Shown one piece after another: positions 23,481 to 35,623 of a stretch of DNA of 64,000 bases; within the stretch, counting starts at the first letter, position 1; every line of letters starts with the position of its first letter. Source of the stretch: Labia minor (taxonomy: Eukaryota; Arthropoda; Insecta; Dermaptera; Spongiphoridae). Under the pieces are notes generated by a model that saw only the letters and a list, made by a program, of their open reading frames with translations, was not told the origin of the DNA and searched no databases. Made by a program: the position numbers and the translations under genes. The stretch spans positions 40,975,851 to 41,039,850 of the forward strand of contig OY720350.1 in assembly GCA_963082975.1 (NCBI GenBank). Reading direction: 5' to 3'.

Positions 23481-24000
23481 TCAAAGAAACGCCCTTCTGA
23501 CCTAATATCTATATTGAAAAATACTAGACAAAACATAAAAATAAAAATTCCATATAAATATGACTTAATATATATTATTTAAAAAATATAATTTGTTTAA
23601 ATACTTAAAATAATGATAAAAATAAAAAAAAAAAATATTTAGTAGGTAATTAAAAAATAGAATGAAAAAATACATTTTATTATCATTTTAGTTGCCACAA
23701 AACTTTTTTTTAAAAAAAATTTTGTAATTATTATAATATGTCTATTTTTAAGTAAATATCCGATAAATCAATTATTTACTATTTTTGACTCGTTCAGTTG
23801 CTTATTCATGGAAAAAAGTAGACTTGTGTTAAAAAAAAATAAATGGTTACAAGGCGCCATACTCAATCAATTTTTATCAATCCAAATTAAAAAACACAAC
23901 TTAATTAAATTTTTTTTTAATATTTGGGCTATCTACAATTTTTTGACTAAAATATTCAAAATTATAATATATATATATATATATATTCTGTGTATGACAC

Positions 24001-24355
24001 AAAAAAAAAAAAAATCAACAGATAAAAATTCCAAAAATAAATTTATTTATTTTAAATGGAATAATATTTATAAATACAATTAATAAACCACAAAAGAAAT
24101 ATTTAATTTACATATAATAAGACCAATGTCAATGAATTTGTGGTCTAAATTTTTATAAATCCTGTTTGGTTCCTTTGTTTCAAAAAAATTAACAGATAAA
24201 AATTCCAAAAATAAATTTATTTATTTTAAATGGAATAATATTTATAAATACAATTAATAAACCACAAAATAAATATTTAATTTAAATATAATAAGACCAA
24301 TTTCAATGAATTTGTGGTCTAAATTTTTATAAATCGGGTTTGGTTCCTCTGTTTC
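24001..24355. repeat. Tandem duplication, unit about 175 bases
   Basis: The unit (CAGATAAAAATTCCAAAAAT ... TGTGGTCTAAATTTTTATAA ... GGTTCCT) occurs at about 24016-24180 and 24190-24355, with a few changes. A looser match to its start recurs near 25070. Confidence 0.82.
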
Positions 24356-24787
24356 GTTTATTTATTTATTGATTTTTATTTCAGTTATAATTTTGTACGG
24401 TCAGGTGGACATAAAAGTTTTTTTTTTATTAAAGAAAAATATGTCTCTGTCCAATGATTAATACGTTTACTTTAAATACATTTATTTACTTATTAATTAA
24501 TGAATTATATAAAAATATATATTTATATTAATTTGTATAAGTATATTAATTATTAGTTAGTTCGTTATTATTTTGTTGTTTTTTTTTTAAGCCAAAGGCT
24601 ATTCGAATTGAAATATTTAAACAAGCTGTTAAGCAAGAATTTGGCTCAGGAAACGTTTTAATTAATGGTTTGCTTCATGTTATACCGTCATCTTAAATCA
24701 ATAAGATAAGAATGAATTTATATTAAGAAAGTTATTTTTAAATAAAAAATAAAAACCTTTAAATATTAATCATAATGACTTTCACAA

Positions 24788-25178
24788 ATAAATATTTTAT
24801 GTTGGAAGGGGAACATTGTTATTTATCCTGACAGTTCATATCATTTGCATAGGTTAATAGAAATTTAAATTAAATTTTTTTTTAATATTTAAAAAATTGT
24901 TCTAATATTATAATATTTAATAAATAATTTAATTAGTCTGTATGGTATTTAGGGACATTTAAAATCAGTGTTATACCATTCAAATGAAAATTTTATTTTA
25001 TGAGATAAATCTTTTGACTAAAATATTCAAAATAATATATATATTGTGTATGACACAAAAAAAAATCAAAAAATTAACAGGCAAAAATTCAAAAAATAAA
25101 TATTTCATATTGGAAGTGGAACATTGTTATTCATCCTGACAGTTTATTTCCTTTGTATAGGTTAATAGAAATTTAATT
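24788..25178. repeat. Duplicated 85-base segment
   Basis: AATAAATATTTTATGTTGGA ... GAACATTGTTATTTATCCTG ... AGGTTAATAGAAATTTAA occurs at 24788-24872 and in diverged form at 25093-25178. A segment with TTGACTAAAATATTCAAAAT between them also matches 23943, so an older larger duplication is likely. Confidence 0.65.
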
Positions 25179-25282
25179 TATGTTTTTTTTATTTTCATTT
25201 TCATTTTTAATAAAATTTTATGGATTTTTATTCATTTCATATTTTTAATTGGAAATTCATTTTAATTCTTAAGTCTTTTTGA

Positions 25283-25362
25283 ACTTGGCGTGGATCGATC
25301 CTTCGAACTCAAATTTGGCAAACCAGAAGTATTTTATTTATAACTACGAGACTACCCCCTTG
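25283..25362 (-). mobile_element. tRNA-derived SINE fragment, third family, copy E3
   Basis: GATCCTTCGAACTCAAATTT and GGCAAACCAGAAG correspond in reverse to the B-box end of copy E1. Diverged. Confidence 0.45.
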
Positions 25363-25378
25363 CTCAAAAGGATATTTA

Positions 25379-25986
25379 ATAAGTTGACCTGTTGCCAGGT
25401 CCGAACCGACCGATGGTTTGAAGTAAATTAATTAGCAGCTACAGAAACAATTTCAAATAATTTTAATATATCTATTAATGTAATAAAAAACAGATATGGA
25501 TACATAAATAATAAATATAAACATTTTTAATTTTATTTTATTTATAATAATATGTAAGACCAGGCTGTGACGTCATGAATGGCTGGATGACGTCATATAA
25601 TTTTAAATCAAGAAAAAAAAATACAAAGTGTATGATTCGTGGTGATATATAAAAAAATCTCCTCATGTGAAATTTGGTGTGAAAATAACCCTTCCCTTCC
25701 TATCGTCGATCGCTAATACTACCACTTCCGGTTTCCGGATTTGCACCAAAAGTTGATCAATTCATCCCACTGATGCATTAAGTAAATAGACCAAATTTCA
25801 TCAAAATCGGTTGAGCCGTTCAGGCTGTACACATCTATACGGACGAACAGACGGACGGACAGAAATCATGCTAAAAATACTTTTTTATGTTTAGAAAATG
25901 CATGATTCGTGGAGATATGTAAAAATCTCCACATGTGAAATTTGGTGTGAAAACAATACCTCCCTTACTATCGTCGGTCGGTAAAA
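25379..25986 (-). mobile_element. Family B Helentron-like element, copy B3 (in FoxB intron 2)
   Basis: A full-length reverse copy: right end AATAAGTTGACCTG at 25377-25390, left end TATCGTCGGTCGGTAAAAA at 25969-25987. Both GACGTCA motifs are present. Confidence 0.85.
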
Positions 25987-26269
25987 ATTATAATTATTTT
26001 TACAAAAAAAAAAATATTATAAAGAATGTATCTTTAACAAATGCGGATTAAAATTATTTTTTTTTAATTATCGAATTTTTTGAATAAAAAAAAAACTTAA
26101 TTTTGATGTAAAGTATATAAAAAAAAGAATGACAGGTAAAAAAAATAATTGAATATAGATTAAAGAAAAAAATATTTCATTAATAAAAATAAGATATGCT
26201 TTTCTAATAAATAAATATGTAAATGTTTTTTTTTGTTTAATATTTACCTTCTAACTAAATTGTAAATAC

Positions 26270-26800
26270 GAGTCTGTTTGGTTATTTATAGTTATGACCT
26301 CCCTTATTTTTCACCGCCTTTTGTTTGTTTTTGGAAGGTATATTAAGCAGTGGTGGTCAGTTAGTGTTTCCCCTTCTCTCTTTTGCCCTAAAACTCACTC
26401 TAAAGACTCGATTCTTAGCCCTGCGGCTCAATAATTTAATAATCCAATTGAATTTCAAAAAATGAAAAAAAAAAAAAAATGAATGTAAAAAAAAACTAGA
26501 TGATTACAAAGCGGTAGTTGGAGATAACTATAGGTGTCTAAAGAATATTAAAAAAAAAAGAAAAGAATTAGGGTCTGTTTTCGTTGGAATGAATCTCTCT
26601 GACTGGAGGCGATTTCAAAAGGGACACTTTAAGGGCTGAGGTAGAAATGTTTTCTACAATTATAGGGTAATAAGAGCCCACAGATATTCGTTAGTAATTT
26701 ATTCTCACTAATAGACTCTTTAAGTCTATCAGACAAGTGAAAGCAATCGAAATCAATTAATTCTACATATATGCATCGATTACCTGAAAAATTGAAAGGA
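26270..26800. promoter_or_regulatory. Candidate regulatory island in FoxB intron 2
   Basis: Contains AGCAGTGGTGGTCAGTTAG, TAGCCCTGCGGCTCAATAAT, CTGACTGGAGGCGATTTCA and TCTTTAAGTCTATCAGACAA with TATGCATCGATT. A short A-rich segment splits it. Composition-based call. Confidence 0.32.
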
Positions 26801-27987
26801 AATCGAATATAATTTTTTACCCATAAATAAAAATAATCAATATTTTTTTTTCTTTAAATATTATCGAAATATTAAATTCCGTTAAGTTAATTAATATTAA
26901 TTAATTATAAAAAAAATTTGATTATACATGAATAATATTATTAAATTAAAAAAATAATGATAATAAGAATAAAAAATAAAAAAAAAAAAAATAAATTTAT
27001 TTATTTATCAGATATTGTAAATATTTATTTTGTTTTTAGTAAAATAATTAAATATAATATAATAAATGAAAGAAAAATATTCATTATATTCTTAAGTATT
27101 GTCGAAATAATTGCCAATAAGTGCCTAAGATCTATCAATATCAATTATTTATAATAAATAAATATAATATATAATTTACATTTTAATATATTAATCATTC
27201 TCTTGAAAATGAATTTTGTATAAGTAAACTATTTTTTTTTCCATTAAAAAGAATTAATTTCATTATTTATACACAAAATGTTATTATAAATTCTATAATC
27301 TATTATATATTTAAATTTGAAAAAAAAAAAATAATAATTTACCTACCTGATTTTTTTTTATAAATTATTATCATTATATGTAATAGCCAATGAAAACTAC
27401 TATGTCATTCGACGGTAATAAATGTAATAATAAATTACTTCTTTTTAATATTCTATACATGAAATTTGATTATTTTTAAAAAGTTTCCAAGGAAATATGG
27501 AAAATAAGATATACCACCACCTTTTTTTTATTTATATTATAAAAATTCCATATTAGAAATGATTTATACAATCTTGGATTATATTCGTGTTACAAAATAT
27601 TTAATCTATTTCTAAATATGAATTTTTTAGGTTATATATGTTTCATATATTAATTAATTGGGTTGTGATTTTAAAACATAAATTACTCTTATATTATTAT
27701 ATAGAAACAATAATGTAGGATTAATAAAATAATATTAATTACAAGGATTGAAATTGGATTACTTTTAATTCGAAATAAGTTTTTTTTTAATTCATTCTAT
27801 TTTAAAAATAAATAATATTATAAATTGCTCTATTTATTATTGTATGTATAAAAATAACAACCAACCAGTCAAGATTTCAACCAAATTACACGTTTTAAGG
27901 TCTTTTAAATAAAAAAAACATCTGTATTTCTAATTGACTAGATCTAAAATTATTCTAAAGTTATGTTAATCTTATCTTCTTATGCTA
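26801..27987. other. AT-rich gene-free part of FoxB intron 2
   Basis: No repeat or gene recognised. A 65-codon plus-strand frame is Ile/Lys/Asn-rich chance sequence. Confidence 0.65.
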
Positions 27988-28645
27988 GCTAAATTTGTTT
28001 GTTTGTTTGTTTGTACATGGGTTCTCAAAAACCGCTCTAACGATTTTTTTGAAATTCACACCAGAGATAGTATTTATAAAGAAAAATTAAGTTTAATTGA
28101 TCACATCTCTTCATCTTCATTAGTTTTTTCTTAATTTAAATTTATATATGAATGACGTCACAAATGACATCCATTTTTTTTAACTGATATTGTATTAATA
28201 TTATTTTTTATTTAAAATATTTTAAAATTTATTATTTAATTTCGAAATAAAATTAAAAATATTTATTTTTAATAAAATATATATATTTATTAATCTCTCT
28301 CTCAAAAAAAACAGCAAAACAAATACGGCTTGGTAATTGGCTTGGAAAGACGGTAAAAAATGTTATTTTTATTATCTAAATATATTAGTAGCGTGGTTAG
28401 AACGATTGTTTTGACGACTCGTGTTCGAAGAATCGAAGCTCACCGAGTGCATCGATATTTAAAAATAAAAATAATAAATTTGTTATTTTTTTTTTTATCA
28501 ATTTTCGTGTTTATTTTTTAATAAATTACTATTTTATATTTATTAATAAATAATTAAAGAATTGTATATCAATATTTTTTAAAGGGTAGAGCGAGAGCTC
28601 GGTGTCCCAGGTATTAATATTACCAGCCAAATCCAATAATAATGA
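27988..28645 (+). mobile_element. Family C repeat, copy C3, interrupted by a SINE fragment
   Basis: It opens with a TTTG microsatellite followed by AACCGCTCTAACGATTTTTT and GAAATTCACACC, has GACGTCA near 28152, and ends with GGGTAGAGCGAGAGCTCGG, in which GAGC and GCTC can pair, then TGTCCCAGGTATTAATATTA. A tRNA-like SINE fragment lies at 28385-28470 inside it. Confidence 0.65.
28385..28470 (+). mobile_element. tRNA-derived SINE, third family, copy E4
   Basis: GTAGCGTGGTTAGAACGATTG, GACTCGTGTTCGAAGAATCG and ACCGAGTGCATCGATAT align with copy E1. It is inserted in the C3 repeat. Confidence 0.6.
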
Positions 28646-29639
28646 ATCATTTTTTCATTTTAACTTAAGTACCGAGCCGAGGCTCGGGATCCCGGTACTA
28701 TATTTTATATTATATATATTTTAACTATAAAATTATAATTTGATTTCTTAAATTAAAAAATTTAAATTATTAAATAATATTTATTTTATTGTTGATAAAA
28801 ATATAATAGCAAAATCTAATTAATTTGAATTAAAAAAAAACCGCCCCCAATTAATTTATAATAATATGTATTTATTTAATCAAATCTACTATATATTTTT
28901 TATACCGATTTAGAATCATTGATTTTTATTGAAACTATTATACAATATGTAATTTAAATAGATCAATAATACAAGTCAAGATTTCATTCTTCTATAATCT
29001 ATATCTGTATCTATGATATTATGAATTTTTAAATTTTTCAACTATAAACCAAAAAAAAAAATATAAAAAAATAAATAAATAAATAAATTAGATTTAGTGT
29101 AGTATAATGATTAATGTGGAATTAAAAAAAAAAAAATTATCGAAAAGAGATCTTAGTTCAATATGCGGGTAGATCCATCTCTTTGTTTCTAAAATACATA
29201 CATATTATAATAATTCATTTGTCTAATAAATTTAATTTTAAACTAAATAGATAAATTAACAATTACGTAAATATATGTCATCCTTATTTTTTTTCAAATT
29301 ATATATAAAATAAATATAAATTTAAAATAAAGAAAGGAAGTAGAAATAATAATAGTACATTTAATTAAATAAAAAAAAACAACAGACAATTACTTCTTAT
29401 ATATTAAAATGATTGAATTATGACTTGTAATTGTAGGTTTTGATTGTAAAATGGAGATATTTAATTAAAAAAATTCTTTTTTTTTATTTTTATAAGAATT
29501 GAGATACAATCCCAGCATGAATATATTAATAATAAAAAAAAAATTACTAGAATTTATTCTATTCAAATTTATCGCACCGTTTTTTCTCCTGTCTTTTGCA
29601 TCCTCTCCTTTCTGACCCCTCCCCACTTCTTTCCTCTTA
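28646..29639. other. AT-rich gene-free part of FoxB intron 2
   Basis: GTACCGAGCCGAGGCTCGG at 28668-28686 is a short palindrome-rich remnant. Nothing else is recognised. Confidence 0.6.
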
Positions 29640-29790
29640 AAATACATACTATTTAATTATCATCTTAATTTATTAATTTTCCGCGGTCAAGGAAGCAGCA
29701 AAAACGCCTTTCCGGTTGGAATCCGATGCGCTTTGGGATCGATACCCTTCGATAGATCATTTAAATAAATAATTCAACGTAAGCATTCAA
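29640..29790. promoter_or_regulatory. Candidate regulatory island in FoxB intron 2
   Basis: CCGCGGTCAAGGAAGCAGC, CGCCTTTCCGGTTGGAATCC and GCTTTGGGATCGATACCC stand out in AT-rich DNA. No frame and no repeat relative in the window. Confidence 0.32.
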
Positions 29791-30318
29791 CGAAATTTTA
29801 TTTCCCTTACAAATACCATAATCACTATAATTTAGTAAAAAAAAAAATTTCTACTTTCCAAACTAATTGCCAATAGTCGTCGGTTCCGTTTATATTTATT
29901 ATTATTATTAATTTGGAAATATTCATTAATTAAATATTATAATATAATTCCAATGGTTCGACAACCTATAATTAACAATATATTGTACCTTGAATTGATA
30001 TTAGAAAATATTCATATTATGTTTAGATTCACTCTCTACTATGAGTATAATTTTATTTACATTTATATATGATCAATTCATTGTATTTATAAATTATTCG
30101 GTAAGAAAATAAAAATTATATACAAAATTAGTCAAGGATAGGTATATTAAATGAGTATAATATTTTTCTAATATAAAATAATCATTTGTATGATAAAATT
30201 TGTTGTTTTAAATAATTTGTATACCTTATAGCATTTTGTAAAATATATTTAACCCTTCTAGTAGACCAGAATGGTAATTTAGTTGGTATAGTCCTTCCTA
30301 TAAATATATATGTTCGGT

Positions 30319-30709
30319 AATTATTCAGGTAAACTCATTTTCGTGGATTTAGATAATACTTTACCAGTGGGTTCCTTTTGCAATTCCAAATAAACTTTTC
30401 TTATAAAATTTTTTGACTACTAGATGGCGCATTAATTTTCGGTTTTTATAAGTTCGGAACTTATAAAAACCTAAAATTAGTGAATAAGTGAATAATTAGT
30501 GAATTAGGGAATAAAACATTACTTAATGGCACATTTCAACGTTCATAATACTAATCTGACAAACTTAAAAAATCTTTATTTTAATAATTTTTATCTCGAA
30601 GATGCCGGGAAAAATTTATTAAGAAAAGTTTATTTGGAATTGCAAAAGGAATCCACTGGTAAAGTATTATCCAAATCCACAAAAATGAGTTTACCTGAAT
30701 AATTATTAA
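30319..30709. mobile_element. Fold-back element with about 90-base inverted arms
   Basis: The arm at 30319-30410 (TTATTCAGGTAAACTCATTT ... CCAGTGGGTTCCTTTTGC) returns in inverse at 30618-30709 with few differences. The centre has a near-perfect palindrome, GGTTTTTATAAGTTC and its inverse, at 30440-30470. A relative lies at 35930-36230. Confidence 0.8.
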
Positions 30710-30957
30710 AGTGCAATTACTGTCTCCTCCATCCCACCCACCTGTAATAATCTTCAGGTTTTCTTTAGCTTTTCCAACCTTGTTTCTATGTAGGTATATT
30801 AAATTTAATATATATATACTAAAGTAAAAAGAAAATGTAAATAAAATAATAATAATGTAAAATAGTGTAATAGCGAATCAGTAGTTGATCACAAAAAACA
30901 ATTTAAACTTGTAAATATTGTAACCTTTAACTTTTGGATGATCTGATCAGTGTTCCC

Positions 30958-31170
30958 TCTAATTTTTCGTGACCTGTGTGCGCACTTGTTTATATGTGTG
31001 CAAAGTTTTCCAAAATAAAAAAAATTTTGTGCGGCAATTTCAAAATGCGTATATAAAAAAGACAGTACAAGAATAGTAGTAAATTTTTTGTGCGCGCGAA
31101 TAATTTTCATGTGCGCTATGTTTAAAACTTGTGTGCGCGCGCACACGCGCACAGTTTACAGGGAACACTG
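30958..31170. mobile_element. Short hAT-type element (213 bases) with target duplication
   Basis: It begins CAGTGTTCCCTCTAA and ends AGGGAACACTG, classic hAT ends. Flanking octamers GATCTGAT (30950-30957) and GTTCTGAT (31171-31178) agree at seven of eight bases. The inside has alternating TGTGCGCGCG runs and no coding sequence. Confidence 0.85.
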
Positions 31171-31599
31171 GTTCTGATAGAACAAATTATTGTAAATATA
31201 GGCTATATAATAAACATACTTTTAAAATTGAAAATTGCTAAGCAGTCTTAAGTTTAAAAATTGAATAATTAAATTCCAATAATATTGTATAAAGGCTGAC
31301 TAAAATGGACCTGGATGCAAAAATGCATTAAAATTAAAAATATTTCTAGTAAGTATAGTATAATATAAATATTGATAAAAATACATTCTCTATTAATTTT
31401 TTATTATAATATTTATCCATAAAAATTAAGAGTCAAAATATAAAATTCTACATATTGAGTATTAAACATTATTCCGATAAGAATAAGGGTTAGATAAACT
31501 TTATAAATCGTTTTTTGAATATTTTAATGAAAAATTCAATTTCTATAAAATATTATATAAATTATAGTCATAAGAAAAATTTAACGTTATTATAAATAC

Positions 31600-31813
31600 C
31601 TCTGTATGCTGGAGTCCAGCAAGTGCCGCTAGTTCTGTCTCTAATCGGTCTTTGTCGCCTTTCGGTAATTTGAAACGTTTTCTTCTTCTCAACAAGGAAC
31701 CATTCTCGAACATATCGAGTGCAGCGGGGTGTAACGCCCAATAGGCACCTTTGCCGGGCCGATCGGGTCGTCGAGGGATTTTGATAAAACAGTCGTTGAA
31801 GGACAAATTGTGC
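31600..31813 (-). CDS. FoxB: FoxB forkhead transcription factor, exon 2 (second half of forkhead domain)
   Basis: The exon follows a TTTGTTTCAG acceptor. Its first base completes Arg62, after which the frame reads [20 protein letters not shown], the end of recognition helix 3 and the first wing. Then come [19 protein letters not shown] and the basic second wing [16 protein letters not shown], which also serves as nuclear localisation signal in forkhead proteins. The exon continues with an acidic and leucine-rich linker ending GLQHTE and stops at an AG|GTATTT donor at 31600, in phase 0. It is 214 bases long and encodes residues 62 (in part) to 133. All the conserved DNA-contact residues (Asn, Arg, His, Asn, Ser of the NSLRHNLS motif across the junction) are intact, so the gene looks functional. 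Any methionine start read inside this exon is an artefact of looking at it alone. Confidence 0.95.
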
Positions 31814-31909
31814 CTGAAACAAATATGCCAACGCCCAAACGATTCATTTAATAATTCACCGAATAGTTACATTTTTCTCTCTCTCAAAAGAGATATTAAT
31901 ATTCAATAA

Positions 31910-32208
31910 AAAAAAAAAACCTCTGACTTTTGTACGTCCTACGCAAGGACAACGCCTATCAAGTCAATTATATCAATGAGGTGTCCTATGATCAGTAGAA
32001 CGGGTCCTCTCAACCTTTACCTTGATTTTTTTGATCGGAGGCGCTACTTTTTATCAAGTAGCTATTCCCCAATGTTGATCCCGGAGGCTGGGTTGACTCC
32101 GTTCCATAGACCCCAGCTAGAGATATTCCCTTGCCAGGCCCGGGACTTGAACCCGGGACCATGTGAATGTGAGACAGCGAGGCTAGCCTCTCACCCAATG
32201 GCGTCTAA
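31910..32208 (-). mobile_element. tRNA-derived SINE, family D, copy D1 (12-base target duplication)
   Basis: In reverse orientation it has a tRNA-like head with B box GGTTCAAGTCC, a body shared with three other copies (CCCAGCCTCCGGGATCAA; GACCCGTTCTAC) and a tail GTACAAAAGTCAGAGG followed by a T run, as expected for a Pol III terminator. AATATTCAATAA flanks it on both sides (31898-31909 and 32209-32220), a perfect 12-base target duplication, typical of LINE-driven insertion. It lies 85 bases upstream of FoxB exon 2 in intron 1. Confidence 0.9.
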
Positions 32209-32269
32209 AATATTCAATAAGGATCCATAAAATAAAATTAAAAAAATCTCCTTTATTTAGCCAATTTAA

Positions 32270-32420
32270 TCGATTGGTTCTACAAGAATAAATTTGGCTC
32301 CTTGCGGCCATCTTTTTTTATCACCTTGTATTAATAACGCGTTTTTCTTTAAATTTATTTAACACCAGTAAGAAATACAGAATGGGAAGTTGTTCATTAG
32401 TAGAAGAATCCCTTCCAGCA
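32270..32420. promoter_or_regulatory. Candidate regulatory island in FoxB intron 1
   Basis: A short mixed-composition stretch (TTGGCTCCTTGCGGCCATC, AACGCGTTTTTC) between SINE D1 and AT-rich DNA. Weak. Confidence 0.22.
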
Positions 32421-32671
32421 CTGTTTAGAACGATAAAAAAAATGAATCATCGGATAAGAAAAACGAAATAAGAAAGATATAAAATAAATAACACCAACAA
32501 GAGTAAAAAAAGAACTTTAACAAGTAAGTTATTTACTATTTTTTCATTATATGTATTTAATCACTTGATACTAAAGATAATAATAATAAAAATAATAATA
32601 ATACATATAATAGATATATATTTTTGTATAATTAGAAAAAAGATCACAAAATCACACTATATATATATATA

Positions 32672-33071
32672 CAGTGGCGGATTAAGTTGATTGGGGGCCC
32701 CGGGCGGTAAAATTGAAATGGGCCCTCTGTTATTTACAATTACAATTGAAAGACAAATTTTTTTTTATATTATAATTTAGGCTGTTTTATACTTACATAT
32801 ATAGTACTTATGTAAAAAATACATAATTTTTACTGTGTTCGTCGAGACCCAAAATTCATTATTTTTTCTTAAGCTAGTAGGGGTTCAAACACGACCGAAT
32901 ATAGATCTGTATTAATAATAACTTGTTTTAATTAAACTCCGATTATCCATAAACTCAACAGTTCTTTTAAATTTTTTTTAAGGAAATATTTTTATTTAGG
33001 TTTCGGTGGGCCCCTAGGGCTGGTGGGCCCCGGGAGGCCTCCCGGTCCGCTCGGCATTTAATCCGCCTCTG
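32672..33071. mobile_element. hAT-type element (400 bases) with target duplication
   Basis: Ends CAGTGGCGGATTAA and TTAATCCGCCTCTG are inverted repeats of a widespread hAT type. TATATATA flanks both sides. Next to the ends lie GGGGCCCCGGG-type palindromic runs. No transposase frame remains. Confidence 0.85.
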
Positions 33072-33174
33072 TATATATATATTAGTTAAAACATAAATAC
33101 CTACATATATCTATAACACTTTATCATAAAAATAAAATTTTACAAATTTTAATTTATTGGTAATTCCGAAAAAA

Positions 33175-33935
33175 TTAGTGCTTTTGATTCAAATTTGTCT
33201 TGAAGGTAGAAAAGGAAGAGTAAGATGCAGGATAATCAATGATCAGAAACTTTCGAAATTTAATAGTGCTAGGACAAAATATTTAGTATCAGAGACGAAT
33301 AGTAGAAACAGACAAAATCTGAAAATTTGAAAATGTAGAAAAATTTAAATACTTAGGTTCTCGAATCATAAAGGATAATAATGTTCCAGAAGAATTTAAA
33401 TAGATGTTACAATCGAGTAACGCCTATTATCTCGTAAAAATTATAATCAAAGGGAATCAAAATTAAGATATAGAAAACAATTATTTTACCTATGGTATTA
33501 TATGGGCGTGAGATATGACCTTGGGAGATGAGAGGAAATTTTGAGTATTTGAAAATAGGATTCTTCGCAGAATTTATGGGGCAGAGAAAGATGAGGTCAC
33601 AGGAGAATGGCGGAGACTGCATAATGAGAATATGCATGGTCTTTATCCATCTTCAGACTTAGTCAGAGTAATAAAATCAAGAAGATTTCGAAGGGCAGGA
33701 CATGGGCGATGATAAATTAGCGAAAAATATGTTGGTGGGGAGACCGATTGGGGGAAATGTCAATTTGGAAGACAAATGACACAGTGAACGGACAATGTAG
33801 GAAGGGAAGTAAGAGTGATAGTAGAAAATAGGAGTTGGATAGGTGTAGCTTAGGATGGGGGTACTTGGAAGAATGAGGTTGCTGTGACCAAAAACTTTTG
33901 AGTTCCGTAGAGCCATAGAGATACATACATATAGA
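33175..33935 (+). pseudogene. LINE 3' end (RTE-like), decayed reverse transcriptase C-terminal region
   Basis: Pieces in shifting frames match the region after the catalytic part of non-LTR reverse transcriptases: VEKFKYLGSRIIKDNNVPEE, PMVLYGRE, then VFENRILRRIYGAE, EWRRLHNENMHGLYPSSD with LVRVIKSRRFRRAGHG, and VGRPIGG, ENRSWIGVA, GTWKNEVAV. Stops and frameshifts interrupt it many times, for example a TGA between ERKF and VFEN and a TAG right after VPEEFK. It lies in sense (plus) orientation, opposite to FoxB, and ends near a (GATA/CATA) tail. RTE is my best guess for the clade. Confidence 0.8.
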
Positions 33936-34505
33936 TAATGTATTGTTGAAATCACTTTATGAAATTATTTAATATTAATATCAATAATTATTATATTATT
34001 ATTACTACTCATTTATTTATTTATGCTTAAATTAAAAATTCTAATTGAGATGAATAAGATATTAAACATTTACAAAATTACAAAAAATAATTGTTAGTAT
34101 AAATTTTGTTGTTTATTGTGATTTGAAAGTTTGTGAATTACAGATTACATATAGAATTTTTATTCCATTTCAAAATTCATCCGGAAATTCCAATCTCAAT
34201 GTTTTTTTTGAAAATAATTATTCTCATGAAATTTGGATTATCAGAAAATGATTATTGAATTATATATGATATCATTTAATTATTTTCCAAAAAAATGTAT
34301 ATATATATATATATATATTTGTTTGATGATACATAGATAATAATAATAATAATAATATCAGGATTAATATTATATTATGGCTTTATTGTAAAAGCTATTA
34401 AAAAACAAACAAAAAATGGTGCAATATTTATCTTGATGAATAATATTGAAGGTATTTGAACAATATTTCATAGCATTTTAATATAATATAGGTTTATGTT
34501 TATAC

Positions 34506-34541
<36 letters not shown>

Positions 34542-35621
34542 ACAAAGTCACTGCCATCTGTTAATTAATATTGTTTAATTTATTTATAAGAATCATTTAT
34601 TTAATTTTAGAATGGATTAAAGACAAATATTAATTGTAATAGGATAAGTTCTATTTATATAAATATTAGTTAGTAATTTATATATTTGGAATTTGTAAAA
34701 TTTATCTGGAAGAATCAACTTTAGAATCGATTTCTTTACAGGTAATTTATATTTTCTAATATTGTAAATTATCAATGTAAGAAAAAATTATTGAAATAAA
34801 TTCTTTACAGAGAGAACGAAATCGATTTAGTTACCAGATTCCCTAAACATACTATATTAAAGTATATTCTTACACAATTATATTATGAATATATGAGCTA
34901 ATTATTAATTTCAATTTTAGTTTTCGAATAAATTTTGAATTTTATAAAATAAAATGAATATTAGTTTCTTATCTAGATTTCAAATCTCAACTGTTAGATA
35001 AAATATACAAATGGCGTGAAGTATAATTCTAAACAGAATAAACAATAAACAATTAGTCAAGTTTACCATTTTATTATGAATGATTTTATTTTATATAGAA
35101 AAAAACATAACAAAATTACCATTAATAAAAACCACACTTATAAGTACAAAATTGGCTTGTTATTCTATGAATGATTGCCTGAAATGTTTGTAATGTTTAA
35201 TTAATAGTAATCTTGTTAGAGAGTCAATAAATTTCAAGTATTTTATTATTAAGAAATTTTTAACACCACAAATAACGTTTATTTATACAAATATTTATAT
35301 ACAAGTAGATATCGTATTGATGGAGTATATCAATAAATTATAAATAAATATTGATTATAATAATATTAAATATGATGAGTCGTGAGCACTTTTAAAATTT
35401 TAAATTTTTTTAGCACAAAATTCACTTTTATTTAATTTTTTCCATTTTATATAAAAATTTGGTTAAAAGGTCAGCTTGCATTAAAATTAAAAATGAAATA
35501 TTAAAATTAATTCTTCAAATATTTTTTTTTTAAATATAAAAGTAATTGAACTTCTAGTTTTGGGTTAAAAATTATTAAAATTTGCATATAAATCAATTGA
35601 TATTCTATTTAGCTACCATCA
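33936..35621. other. AT-rich gene-free part of FoxB intron 1
   Basis: Only simple repeats, with (AT) runs at 34302 and 34508. No gene seen. Confidence 0.65.
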
Positions 35622-35623
35622 TA

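Larger units (their letters stand above)
18228..31599 (-). other. FoxB: FoxB intron 2 (about 13.4 kb)
   Basis: The intron runs from the GTATTT donor beside 31600 to the CCTTTTCAG acceptor beside 18227 and is phase 0. It separates the DNA-binding half of the protein from the proline-rich regulatory tail. It contains a tandemly duplicated C-type repeat, a TA-flanked transposon, one B-type Helentron-like copy, one C-type repeat with a SINE fragment inside it, a fold-back element and a small hAT relic. Islands of ordinary base composition lie at 20480-20960, 23030-23480, 26270-26800 and 29640-29790. No other gene was seen inside it. Confidence 0.92.

Noticed and set aside
31568-31831. Second minus-strand frame over FoxB exon 2
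   Set aside because: It is a shifted reading of the forkhead exon; the other frame matches the family residue by residue.
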